Virus record (IMG/VR): IMGVR_UViG_3300047560_000929
Coordinates: 1-49,136 of that record
Source: a virus
Reading direction: 5' to 3' (one strand)
Length of the DNA stretch: 49,136 nucleotides
Within the stretch, counting starts at the first letter, position 1. Each line of letters opens with the position of its first letter. The notes beneath the pieces are model-generated. The model saw only the letters and a list, made by a program, of their open reading frames with translations, made no database searches and was not told the origin of the DNA. The position numbers and the translations under genes are program-made. Positions 40,975 through 47,887 of the stretch are shown one piece after another.

Positions 40975-43043
40975 TGGAAACAATAGGCAAATACCTTACT
41001 AGCACATGGGCAGCTCTTGTTAGCGTTTGCCTTTTGGTGGCTCTCTATGTCTACAATCCAAGCCCTATTCAGACGTTACAGTTGAAGACGTTTGACTATC
41101 TTATCACATCTTTGCCTTCTAAACAATCTAAAGAAGTGGTCATCGTAAACTTTGGTGAGAAATCCGTAGAGAAGTTTGGTCAGTGGCCTTTTGATCGCAG
41201 AGATATAGCTAATACAATTCAGAAGTTGAAAGATAACGGTGCTTTGATGGTCGTAGCACCAATACTCTTTTCAGAAAAGGATAGAGCTGGTCATGACGAT
41301 GAACTCACAAAACAACTCGAAGGTGTTGTCCTCGCCCAAGTCCCAACCACACAAAACAACCGACCAGATAGCGTCCGTCGTGGTTTTGCTGCTATTGGTC
41401 CTATTGACCCTGCCAGTTCTGTGTATCGTTGGCCTGGCGGATTACGACCTCTTGACCAGTATGCCGCCGCTGCCGAAGGAGTTGGTGTGGTCGCAACAGT
41501 TCCTGAGGTGGATGGTGTCGTTCGCCGTATGCCTCTGGTCGTTTCTATTGCAGGTAATCTGTATCCGTCTATACCTCTTGAGTCTATCAGAGTTGCTGCG
41601 GGCGATCCATCCTATCAAATAAAGACGAATGAATTTGGTATTGAGGCTGTAAGAGTACCTGCATTTCCTGCCATTAAAACAGACGAGCGTAGCCGTATAT
41701 GGATGAGTTGGAATAATAAGTTTCAAACATTCGATGCTACAGATGATGATGCAAAGATAGATGGTGACATTAGAGAAAAGATTGTTGTTCTTGGATTGAC
41801 TATCGAAGGTGTGGGCGGCATAATAGCCACACCTCTAGGTGAGAAATGGGCCGGTGAAGTTCAGGCTCAGGCTCTTCAAACTATGGTTGATGGTACTTCT
41901 ATTTCCCGTTCATCAGAATCACGAATACTAGAAGGGATAGCACTAGTAGGAATCCTACTCCTATTGCTTTATATAGTTCCAAAACTGTCTGTAATGTTGA
42001 CGGTGCCAATATATATCACTTTCATTGGTGGATTATCATATGCCTCATACTACTTATTCAAAACCGATTTGCAACTATGGGATGCAAGCTATATCATTCT
42101 TGCTGGCACTTTCGTATATGGGCACCTTGTATTCAATAACTTTGCTCGCGAGTTTAGGCTAAAGCAACAGATCAAGAAACAGTTTGGCACATATCTATCA
42201 CCAGCACTAGTTGAGAAACTTCAGAAGAATCCAGAGCTACTAAAACTAGGTGGTGAAACTCGTGAACTATCAATTATGTTCACAGACGTTCGTGGGTTCA
42301 CTACAATATCAGAACACTATGGTGCAGACGTTCAAGGTCTTACTCAAATCATGAACCGTTATATGACGGCCATGACTGCTAAGATACTTGAGAACAACGG
42401 CACATTAGATAAGTATATTGGTGATGCTCAGATGGCTTTCTGGAACGCACCTCTAGATGATAAGGAACATGCGAAACACGCAGTAAAAACAGCATTGGAG
42501 ATGTTAGGTGACTTGGAAAAATTCAACAGAGAAATTTCTAGTGAAGGTGTTCCTGCTTTTGGTATGGGGCTTGGTATTAATACGGGCAGTGTGGTGGTGG
42601 GAAACATGGGATCTTCTCAAAGATTCGATTATACTTGTCTCGGTGATTCTGTTAACCTTGCATCACGCCTTGAAGGGCAATCAAAGCCCTACCATGTCAA
42701 GCTCGTTATTGGGCAAAGAACATATGAATTAGTGAAAGACGACTATCTATGTCTAGAGCTTGATTGTCTTGCAGTTAAAGGTAAGACAGAGGGTGTAAAC
42801 ATTTACACTATCGTACCTAAGAATGGTCTAAACATAGCATATTCTCGCACACATAAGCAGTTCATTGAAGACTATCGCGCACAGAGATGGGCAAAGTGTG
42901 ACGAGGCCTTCAAATATCTTGAGACCGCATTTGGTGGTGATATGAAAGATTATTATGAAATGATGAAAGAGAGAATAGAGGACTACAGAAAGAATCCTCT
43001 ACCGAGAGATTGGGATGGAATATATCGTACCAACACCAAGTAA
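40971..43043 (+). CDS. CHASE2-domain class III adenylate/guanylate cyclase
   Basis: 690 residues. N-terminal membrane helix (about 12-30), periplasmic CHASE2 sensor domain (about 35-310; FDRRDIANTIQKL and DGVVRRMPLV segments), three membrane helices (about 322-395), then a class III cyclase domain from about 430. Both metal aspartates are present (FTDVRGFT, KYIGDAQMAFW), Lys in LDKYIGD and Asp/Thr in FDYTCLGDSVNLASRLE are as in adenylate cyclases, and Asn/Arg of the transition-state pair are in NLASRLE. The enzyme should therefore be active, more likely making cAMP than cGMP. It overlaps fecR by 4 bases. Confidence 0.93.
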   Translation: MMETIGKYLTSTWAALVSVCLLVALYVYNPSPIQTLQLKTFDYLITSLPSKQSKEVVIVNFGEKSVEKFGQWPFDRRDIANTIQKLKDNGALMVVAPILFSEKDRAGHDDELTKQLEGVVLAQVPTTQNNRPDSVRRGFAAIGPIDPASSVYRWPGGLRPLDQYAAAAEGVGVVATVPEVDGVVRRMPLVVSIAGNLYPSIPLESIRVAAGDPSYQIKTNEFGIEAVRVPAFPAIKTDERSRIWMSWNNKFQTFDATDDDAKIDGDIREKIVVLGLTIEGVGGIIATPLGEKWAGEVQAQALQTMVDGTSISRSSESRILEGIALVGILLLLLYIVPKLSVMLTVPIYITFIGGLSYASYYLFKTDLQLWDASYIILAGTFVYGHLVFNNFAREFRLKQQIKKQFGTYLSPALVEKLQKNPELLKLGGETRELSIMFTDVRGFTTISEHYGADVQGLTQIMNRYMTAMTAKILENNGTLDKYIGDAQMAFWNAPLDDKEHAKHAVKTALEMLGDLEKFNREISSEGVPAFGMGLGINTGSVVVGNMGSSQRFDYTCLGDSVNLASRLEGQSKPYHVKLVIGQRTYELVKDDYLCLELDCLAVKGKTEGVNIYTIVPKNGLNIAYSRTHKQFIEDYRAQRWAKCDEAFKYLETAFGGDMKDYYEMMKERIEDYRKNPLPRDWDGIYRTNTK

Positions 43044-43047
43044 GATA

Positions 43048-43488
43048 TTATTTTTTAGTATCTTTCTTGTCTGGCTGATTGCTGGGTTGTTGCTCTGGGT
43101 TCTTTATGGTAATGTGATCTATTTCGATAGTACTACCATGATGCTTCGCTGCTAGTTCCTCGGCGGCCTTGACTTGTTTCTCAGCCGCTTCTAGTTCTCG
43201 CTTCTGAGCTTTCGAAGCCGTTTCTACGTCATGTAGATGGCGCTCAGACTCAATTTCTTTACCACGCAACTGTAGAACGATGTTGATCTTCTGGTTCAGA
43301 CGAATCAGGTCGTTGTCTAACATACGAATACGATCAATCAAAGCAATAAGAACGGTGTTGGCTTCTGATAGAACAGGTTTAACCTCTACTGTAGCCCACA
43401 CCCACACATAATAAATCAGATAACCCATACCAGCTGCGGCTACTATGGGAAATCCATATTTGTTAATTAGTTCTGCTACATCAGCCAT
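43048..43488 (-). CDS. Holin-like/YvrJ-like small membrane protein with coiled coil
   Basis: 146 residues from the ATG at 43488. One N-terminal membrane helix (KYGFPIVAAAGMGYLIYYVW), a coiled coil with conserved IALIDRIRMLDNDLIRLNQ, and a long charged tail with an acidic/Gln-rich end. It is a paralogue of the gene at 44120 (same GFP-A-A...GY helix and ALDxR...NHDxIR coil). It ends 5 bases from the cyclase stop on the other strand, with no terminator between them. Confidence 0.7.
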   Translation of the reverse strand: MADVAELINKYGFPIVAAAGMGYLIYYVWVWATVEVKPVLSEANTVLIALIDRIRMLDNDLIRLNQKINIVLQLRGKEIESERHLHDVETASKAQKRELEAAEKQVKAAEELAAKHHGSTIEIDHITIKNPEQQPSNQPDKKDTKK

Positions 43489-43585
43489 TTGCAAAATCCA
43501 TTGCTACAAGTAAGACAAGACCAAAACAAATCATAACCATTGCATATACAGTATATGTTATAAGCTTGATTACATCCATAACCAT
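43481..43585 (-). CDS. Very small membrane protein
   Basis: 34 residues (ATG at 43585; 43579 also possible). One membrane helix (YTVYAMVMICFGLVLLVAM). It begins inside the end of the DUF4337-like gene and its TGA overlaps the ATG of the next gene, a translational-coupling arrangement that supports it. Confidence 0.55.
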   Translation of the reverse strand: MVMDVIKLITYTVYAMVMICFGLVLLVAMDFANG

Positions 43586-44106
43586 AGGCCTTGGGTCATC
43601 AATAGAACGCCGATTGCCATAACACCAAAGCTACCCCAGAACATTGCCGAACTCACGGCAACAATAGAGGCGGATACTAAGACAATGGCCATCTGCATCG
43701 TAGAACCAGCGAATGAGATCCATGGAGATTTCTTTTTAGCAAGGTCGCGCTCGGCTTCAAGAGCCTGAGCCTTTGCCATTAGTTCTTTCTTACCTTCGCC
43801 TGTTGCAGGATCAGATTCGTAACGAGCGGCTGTAGCTCTGTGCTGTTCAGCTTTTGCTTTATCGCCACGGGCTGCCGCTTCTTCGGCTGAATTTTCAATT
43901 ACAGTTTGCTTAATTGATTTGGCCTGATAGAATGACCATGTATCATTGGCTTTGATTGTATTAGTGAGAATTGTGCCGCTGAGACCATTGCCAATGTAAG
44001 TATTAAATGCTAGTATTAGCGCAAATACAGAGATCACGAAGCCGGCTTTATCTTTGATAATGGCTTCACGTTCACTTCTAGATAGGGGTTTTGGTGCGTC
44101 CGACAT
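43570..44106 (-). CDS. DUF4337-like membrane protein
   Basis: 178 residues. A helix after a basic head (AGFVISVFALILAFNTY), NDTWSFYQAKSIKQTV, a charged coil region (KAKAEQHRATAARYESDP) and two C-terminal membrane helices. This is the pattern of DUF4337 proteins, found in bacteria and T4-like phages, function unknown. AAGGAG precedes the ATG on the minus strand. Confidence 0.72.
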   Translation of the reverse strand: MSDAPKPLSRSEREAIIKDKAGFVISVFALILAFNTYIGNGLSGTILTNTIKANDTWSFYQAKSIKQTVIENSAEEAAARGDKAKAEQHRATAARYESDPATGEGKKELMAKAQALEAERDLAKKKSPWISFAGSTMQMAIVLVSASIVAVSSAMFWGSFGVMAIGVLLMTQGLWLWM

Positions 44107-44119
44107 GTTTTACTCCTTA

Positions 44120-44401
44120 TTAGTCTCTGCGGGCATCATTCTTACCGTCCGCACGGGCGATACGGTCAACATCAGGCTTCACACCTAACGCATTTGAAAC
44201 GAGTGTATCAATTCTGATAACATCGTGGTTCATCGTTTTAACACGGTTGTCGAGTGCCATGATTATGCCTTTTAGGCCATTGACAGAACTGGTAACACCT
44301 GCTAGAATGAACTTCATTGTTAGGAATACGAAATAGCCGCCTGCACACGCAGCGGCCATAGGAAATCCTACATCAGCAACTAGTTTGAAAAAAGAATCCA
44401 C
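44120..44401 (-). CDS. Holin-like/YvrJ-like small membrane protein (paralogue)
   Basis: 93 residues from a GTG at 44401 (AAGGTG 7 bases upstream). One membrane helix (VGFPMAAACAGGYFVFLTMKF) followed by a coil (IIMALDNRVKTMNHDVIRID) and charged tail. First gene of the minus-strand membrane set; a CTAAATAG box lies about 40 bases upstream. Confidence 0.7.
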   Translation of the reverse strand: MDSFFKLVADVGFPMAAACAGGYFVFLTMKFILAGVTSSVNGLKGIIMALDNRVKTMNHDVIRIDTLVSNALGVKPDVDRIARADGKNDARRD

Positions 44402-44410
44402 GATGACACC

Positions 44411-44439
44411 TTGACATTTGGTTTCGTTTACTATATACT
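44411..44439 (+). promoter_or_regulatory. Promoter TTGACA-N17-TATACT of tRNA array 2
   Basis: Both boxes are in the 50-base divergent gap; the first tRNA starts 13 bases after the -10. Confidence 0.75.
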
Positions 44440-44445
44440 ATTTAG
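44438..44445 (-). promoter_or_regulatory. Late-type motif CTAAATAG (minus strand)
   Basis: Points toward the minus-strand membrane protein set and overlaps the plus-strand -10 box at 44434-44439. Confidence 0.45.
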
Positions 44446-44451
44446 AACATT

Positions 44452-44525
44452 GCTTCCTTAGCTCAATGGGAGAGCAAACGACTGATAATCGTTAGACACT
44501 GGATCGTAACCAGTAGGAAGCACCA
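44452..44525 (+). tRNA. tRNA-Ile (GAT)
   Basis: Acceptor GCTTCCT/AGGAAGC, anticodon loop CTGATAA, CCA encoded. T loop ATCGTAA (A54, T58). Confidence 0.9.
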
Positions 44526-44526
44526 T

Positions 44527-44602
44527 TCGGGGTTAGTTCAATTGGTAGAACTACGGACTTTGAATCCGTGTGTTGGTGGTTCGAGCCCATCACCCCGAGC
44601 CA
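44527..44602 (+). tRNA. tRNA-Gln (TTG)
   Basis: Acceptor TCGGGGT/ACCCCGA, anticodon stem ACGGA/TCCGT around CTTTGAA, T loop TTCGAGC, CCA encoded. Confidence 0.92.
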
Positions 44603-44611
44603 GAGATTTCT

Positions 44612-44687
44612 GGACCCTTAGCTCAATAGGTAGAGCAACGGTCTTTTAAACCGCAGGTCGTGGGTTCGAATCCCGCAGGGTCTACCA
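44612..44687 (+). tRNA. tRNA-Lys (TTT)
   Basis: Acceptor GGACCCT/AGGGTCT, anticodon loop CTTTTAA with CGGT/ACCG, T loop TTCGAAT, CCA encoded. Confidence 0.92.
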
Positions 44688-44692
44688 AATTT

Positions 44693-44770
44693 CCTCCGTT
44701 AGTGTAGCGGTCAAACATACCCGCCTTTCAAGCGCGGAGATCATCGGTTCAAATCCGATACGGAGGACCA
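44693..44770 (+). tRNA. tRNA-Glu (TTC)
   Basis: Acceptor CCTCCGT/ACGGAGG, anticodon loop CTTTCAA, T stem ATCGG/CCGAT, CCA encoded. Confidence 0.9.
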
Positions 44771-44775
44771 AGTAT

Positions 44776-44850
44776 GCCACATTCGTCTATCGGTTAGGAC
44801 ATTAGGTTCTCAACCTAGTAAGAGCGGTTCGATTCCGCTATGTGGTACCA
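44776..44850 (+). tRNA. tRNA-Glu (CTC)
   Basis: Acceptor GCCACAT/ATGTGGT, anticodon loop TTCTCAA, T loop TTCGATT, CCA encoded. Confidence 0.9.
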
Positions 44851-44856
44851 GTATAT

Positions 44857-44930
44857 TGGGGAATAGTTAAGTGGTATAACAGCGGACTCTGACTCCGTTA
44901 TCTGAGGTTCGAATCCTTGTTCCCCAGCCA
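44857..44930 (+). tRNA. tRNA-Gln (CTG)
   Basis: Acceptor TGGGGAA/TTCCCCA, anticodon loop CTCTGAC, T loop TTCGAAT, CCA encoded. Confidence 0.9.
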
Positions 44931-44944
44931 ATCTGAGGTATATC

Positions 44945-45145
44945 ATGCGAAAGAGTAAACTTGCTGACTTGTGGTTCGATGAGTTTGTCGTGAAGAACTT
45001 ATGCGGTCTGTGTGGAAATCATGGCTTCATTGATACCAGAAATAAGGTCAAGTCACCTGCTGGTACTGAATGTGGTGGAGTTTTCTATTGCATATGTCCA
45101 AACGGTAGAGCCCTTAAAAAGCATCAAGTAAAGGTGCCTGAGTAG
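44945..45145 (+). CDS. Small Cys-rich protein ending inside tRNA-Cys
   Basis: 66 residues. CGLCGNHGFIDTRNK and a later C-x-C-P pattern suggest a small zinc site. Rhizobial genomes contain similar proteins. The last 13 bases, with the TAG stop, lie inside tRNA-Cys. Confidence 0.65.
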   Translation: MRKSKLADLWFDEFVVKNLCGLCGNHGFIDTRNKVKSPAGTECGGVFYCICPNGRALKKHQVKVPE

Positions 45146-45207
45146 GATGTTAATGCGCGGGTCTGCAAAACCTTGAGAACCCGGTTAGATTCCGGGAGGC
45201 ACCTCCA
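45133..45207 (+). tRNA. tRNA-Cys (GCA)
   Basis: Acceptor GGTGCCT/AGGCACC, anticodon loop CTGCAAA, CCA encoded. T loop TTAGATT, with A in place of the usual C56. Confidence 0.85.
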
Positions 45208-45221
45208 AAAAAGGATAGAAT

Positions 45222-45371
45222 ATGGTTAAAAGCCCATCTTATGGTGCTGGTAATGTTAATATGAAAGGGAAAAAATACAAGCTCAGGCATTGTAAATGTT
45301 GCTGGTGTCTCGATCTGCGCGACAGAGAACTGAAGAAAGAGCATCTGAAAGAAATGAAAACGGCCAGTTAG
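45222..45371 (+). CDS. Small basic Cys-rich protein ending inside tRNA-Arg
   Basis: 49 residues with a CKCCWC cluster and a charged helix (LDLRDRELKKEHLKEM). AAGGA precedes the ATG. The TAG stop is bases 8-10 of the downstream tRNA-Arg. Confidence 0.6.
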   Translation: MVKSPSYGAGNVNMKGKKYKLRHCKCCWCLDLRDRELKKEHLKEMKTAS

Positions 45372-45438
45372 CTCAACTGGATAGAGCATCGGTCTACGGA
45401 ACCGAGGGTTAAGGGTTCGAATCCTTTACTGGCCGCCA
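45362..45438 (+). tRNA. tRNA-Arg (ACG)
   Basis: Acceptor GGCCAGT/ACTGGCC, anticodon loop CTACGGA with CGGT/ACCG, T loop TTCGAAT, CCA encoded. Confidence 0.92.
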
Positions 45439-45440
45439 TA

Positions 45441-45448
45441 CTAAATAG
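45441..45448 (+). promoter_or_regulatory. Late-type motif CTAAATAG
   Basis: Two bases after the tRNA-Arg CCA, about 80 bases before the RlpA-like gene. Confidence 0.45.
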
Positions 45449-45483
45449 ATATATGTCTATTATTTCAAAACACACCAGGGATG

Positions 45484-45512
45484 CTGGTTATTTTTTTTAA
45501 AATTATAACCAG
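45484..45512 (+). other. Hairpin in the leader of the RlpA-like gene
   Basis: CTGGTTAT pairs with ATAACCAG around a T/A-rich loop, 15 bases before the start codon and just upstream of AAGGA. It could affect translation. Confidence 0.5.
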
Positions 45513-45527
45513 ATCAAGGATAAATCA

Positions 45528-45881
45528 ATGAAAAAAATATTCATTTTATGCTGTGCGGCCGCGCTTGGCGGTTGCTCAGTTTTCAAAGATAGAAATGTAT
45601 ATGAAAAGGAGAAAATGGTAGCAAGCTGGTACATGCACGGAACAAGAACAGCAAGTGGTGAGAAATTCAATCCTGATGGTTTGACAGCAGCACATAAAAC
45701 ATTACCATTTGGAACAAAACTGAGGTTGACATACCGAGACAAAACGATTATAGTGAGAATCAATGATCGTGGTCCATTTTTAAAAGGTAGACATCTAGAC
45801 CTCTCTAGAGGAGCGGCCAAGGCCATAGGATGCTTTGAAAGAGGTGTCTGCGTTTTAGAAGTTGAAAGGTTGACACAATGA
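45528..45881 (+). CDS. rlpA: RlpA-like lipoprotein (double-psi beta-barrel)
   Basis: 117 residues. Signal peptide with lipobox LGGC, then the RlpA barrel: ASWYMHGTRTASGEKF, TAAHKTLPFGTKLRL, VRINDRGPFLKGRHLDLS with the Asp and Arg seen in active RlpA, and a final AAKAIG. Bacterial RlpA is an outer-membrane lytic transglycosylase acting on denuded septal glycan. A role in lysis or envelope remodelling is inferred. It overlaps the next gene by 4 bases. Confidence 0.92.
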   Translation: MKKIFILCCAAALGGCSVFKDRNVYEKEKMVASWYMHGTRTASGEKFNPDGLTAAHKTLPFGTKLRLTYRDKTIIVRINDRGPFLKGRHLDLSRGAAKAIGCFERGVCVLEVERLTQ

Positions 45882-46327
45882 GTAATGATGATCTAGGTGA
45901 AATCATGGAAAACCTGCGCGAAGCTTTTGCTAAGTTGGATGAAGATATGAAGAAGATGGCGGATGAGTGTGATAATGAACTCAAGATTGCCGTCACCAAA
46001 TGGGTGTTCAGAAAGATTGTTGAACATGCTCAAGAAGGTGGTTCTTATCGTTATCTAATCTATGATCGTCTTGGTTTTGGTACGGAGGCCTATGCTCCTC
46101 TTTGTTCTGATGGAATGACCATCTCTAATGAGTTTGATTTAAATCTTAAAGATCAAATCGTAGAGGTTGCCAAAACCGAGGGATATGATAAAATAAAATC
46201 TCTAGTCGGATGTTGTGACGAACCTGGATGTTACGACTATATAAGTTGTGGGTGGCCTACTGAAGATGGTGGTTATCGACAAACTTGCAGCAATCACTAT
46301 CATGGTAAGTTAAAATCGGAGAAGTAA
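45878..46327 (+). CDS. Conserved phage protein with C-terminal Cys/His cluster
   Basis: 149 residues. Helical N-terminus, then a C-terminal zinc-like cluster (CCDEPGCYDYISCGWPTEDG followed by QTCSNHYHG). Similar C-termini occur in phage proteins of unknown function. Co-translated with rlpA. Confidence 0.7.
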   Translation: MSNDDLGEIMENLREAFAKLDEDMKKMADECDNELKIAVTKWVFRKIVEHAQEGGSYRYLIYDRLGFGTEAYAPLCSDGMTISNEFDLNLKDQIVEVAKTEGYDKIKSLVGCCDEPGCYDYISCGWPTEDGGYRQTCSNHYHGKLKSEK

Positions 46328-46328
46328 A

Positions 46329-46859
46329 ATGAAGTTTATCAAGTATTCTATCGTGGCGACTTTTCTCGCTACTTCTGCTATCGCTGCGGATCTTCCTAGT
46401 AAGTCTGCTCCTGTTCCTCCTACTCGTATTGCCGATCCAATGGGTGATACCTCTTGGTATGGTGGTCTTGCTGTTGGTGGTATTTACGGCACTAAGCCTT
46501 GGTATGATGATGTTCGTGTTACCGCTTCTGGTGGTTATGAGTTTGGTAGCTTGGCAAGAGCTGAAGTTACCTACGACTACAAGCACAGTAATCATTCAAA
46601 CAACCGAGCCCACACGTTCATGGGTAACGGAATCGCACAGATGAAGTTGCCTTTCTTTAATGTTGTACCTTATGCTATCGCTGGTGCTGGTTATCGTTTT
46701 GCTGACCTTAAGAATGAAGGTGTTTGGAATGTTGGTGCTGGCCTTCGCTTCGAGTTGAGCCCAAGCATCGATCTTGACGGTCGCTATCGCTATATCTCAG
46801 ACTTTAAGCGCAAGCAGGATGAGAACGTAGTTACACTTGGCGCAAGCTATAAGTTTTAA
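46329..46859 (+). CDS. Outer-membrane beta-barrel protein (Omp25/RopB-like)
   Basis: 176 residues. Signal peptide ending AIAAD followed by LPSKSAPVPP, the ADLP-type start of rhizobial and Brucella Omp25-like porins. Alternating beta strands (ARAEVTYDYKHSN, VVPYAIAGAGYRFADL, IDLDGRYRYISDF) end in the terminal Phe of outer-membrane proteins (ASYKF). It could block phage receptors or modify the envelope. One of the better signs of an alphaproteobacterial host. Confidence 0.85.
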   Translation: MKFIKYSIVATFLATSAIAADLPSKSAPVPPTRIADPMGDTSWYGGLAVGGIYGTKPWYDDVRVTASGGYEFGSLARAEVTYDYKHSNHSNNRAHTFMGNGIAQMKLPFFNVVPYAIAGAGYRFADLKNEGVWNVGAGLRFELSPSIDLDGRYRYISDFKRKQDENVVTLGASYKF

Positions 46860-46873
46860 TAAATAAGAAGTTG

Positions 46874-46954
46874 TTGTGGGTGCAGGGATTAGTCGAACCC
46901 TCTAGGTTGGTCTCTATAAATAGACTCGCAGGGAGCCATGGTTAGCTCCCACAG
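46874..46954 (+). ncRNA. Possible structured RNA or regulatory element D
   Basis: A 7-bp outer stem (46874-46880 with 46948-46954) competes with a local hairpin GGGAGC/GCTCCC (46931-46936 with 46945-46950), and AGGG/ACCCT pairs inside. A TATAAATAG box sits at 46915, so parts may be promoter DNA rather than RNA. Confidence 0.35.
46915..46922 (+). promoter_or_regulatory. T4-type late promoter motif TATAAATA
   Basis: Followed by G and a 36-base gap to tRNA-Thr; could drive tRNA-Thr and the downstream genes. Confidence 0.5.
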
Positions 46955-46958
46955 TTTC

Positions 46959-47034
46959 GCCCGTATAGCTCATCAGGTAGAGCAGTTGATTTGTAATCAT
47001 CAGGTGGTGGGTTCGAGTCCTGCTGCGGGCACCA
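46959..47034 (+). tRNA. tRNA-Thr (TGT)
   Basis: Acceptor GCCCGTA/TGCGGGC, anticodon loop TTTGTAA in a stem with one T-T mismatch, T loop TTCGAGT, CCA encoded. Confidence 0.88.
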
Positions 47035-47048
47035 TTTTATGGAATATC

Positions 47049-47828
47049 ATGACAGAAAATTCATTTTGGTCTGAGACAAAAAAGAAGTTTAATGCTGAAA
47101 CAAATCTTTCCAATTTTAAGAATTGGGATGTTGTAAGATCAGTTCCTATCTATGTTGAGAATGAATTTTCTGAATTGTACGCCAGTGAAGTCACAAATCT
47201 TCTACTAGGAGTTTCTCCATCTATGAGAGACTTATGGTTCAAGGTTTTAAAAGAGCCTTTCTTAGGTCATACGGAAGAATCATATGAAAGGACCAAACGC
47301 AAACTTTTTGGTCATGTAGAATGTTCTTCTTGGACTTTAAAATCGGCACACCACATACTGACCTTTGAGCAAATGTCAAACAAGTCGGTCTATGATTATG
47401 AACAGATAGTGGAGTTCGGTGCTGGTATTGGTGAGACGGCCAGAGTAATAAGAGATTTGAATTTTGAGGGTGATTATTACATCTATGATTTACCCGAAAT
47501 ATCTCGAATCTCAAATTACTATCTGGATGGATGGGCCAAGATTGCACAACATTATAACCAGATCCCGTGGAATAGAAAAACACTATTCATAGGCACATGG
47601 AGTTTATCAGAAGTTCCATTTAATTATAGAAATGAGATTGCGAATTATTTTTATAATCAAGACTTTCTGATCATCTTTCAGAATAGTTGTTTTGATTATG
47701 ACAATTTTAAATACTTTACAGAAGTATTTCCGCATAAATCAAATACTTTCTTTAGACTAAGAAAGCTTTTTGGTTATTCTGATTGGGATTCGGGAAGTTA
47801 TTATCAGTATAGCAGAGTGGAGCAGTAG
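47049..47828 (+). CDS. Putative sugar O-methyltransferase
   Basis: 259 residues from the ATG at 47049. A helical N-terminus, then a Rossmann motif I (QIVEFGAGIGETARVI) and FEGDYYIYDLPEISRISNYY, a pattern of putative sugar O-methyltransferases in phages and bacteria. The TAG stop lies inside the next tRNA. Confidence 0.68.
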   Translation: MTENSFWSETKKKFNAETNLSNFKNWDVVRSVPIYVENEFSELYASEVTNLLLGVSPSMRDLWFKVLKEPFLGHTEESYERTKRKLFGHVECSSWTLKSAHHILTFEQMSNKSVYDYEQIVEFGAGIGETARVIRDLNFEGDYYIYDLPEISRISNYYLDGWAKIAQHYNQIPWNRKTLFIGTWSLSEVPFNYRNEIANYFYNQDFLIIFQNSCFDYDNFKYFTEVFPHKSNTFFRLRKLFGYSDWDSGSYYQYSRVEQ

Positions 47829-47885
47829 TAGCTCGTTTGGCTCATACCCAAAAGGCCGATGGTGCAATTCCATCCTCTGCAACCA
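47811..47885 (+). tRNA. Initiator-like tRNA-fMet (CAT)
   Basis: Complete cloverleaf: acceptor with an unpaired A1-A72 and pairs 2-7 intact; D stem GAGC/GCTC with the A11-T24 pair of bacterial initiators; anticodon stem TTTGG/CCAAA with two of three usual G-C pairs around CTCATAC; T stem GATGG/CCATC; CCA encoded. The D loop is short and the T loop reads TGCAATT. Confidence 0.75.
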
Positions 47886-47887
47886 AT

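Noticed and set aside
41293-41622. 109-residue plus-strand frame
   Set aside because: Inside the CHASE2 domain of the cyclase in another frame, no independent signals.
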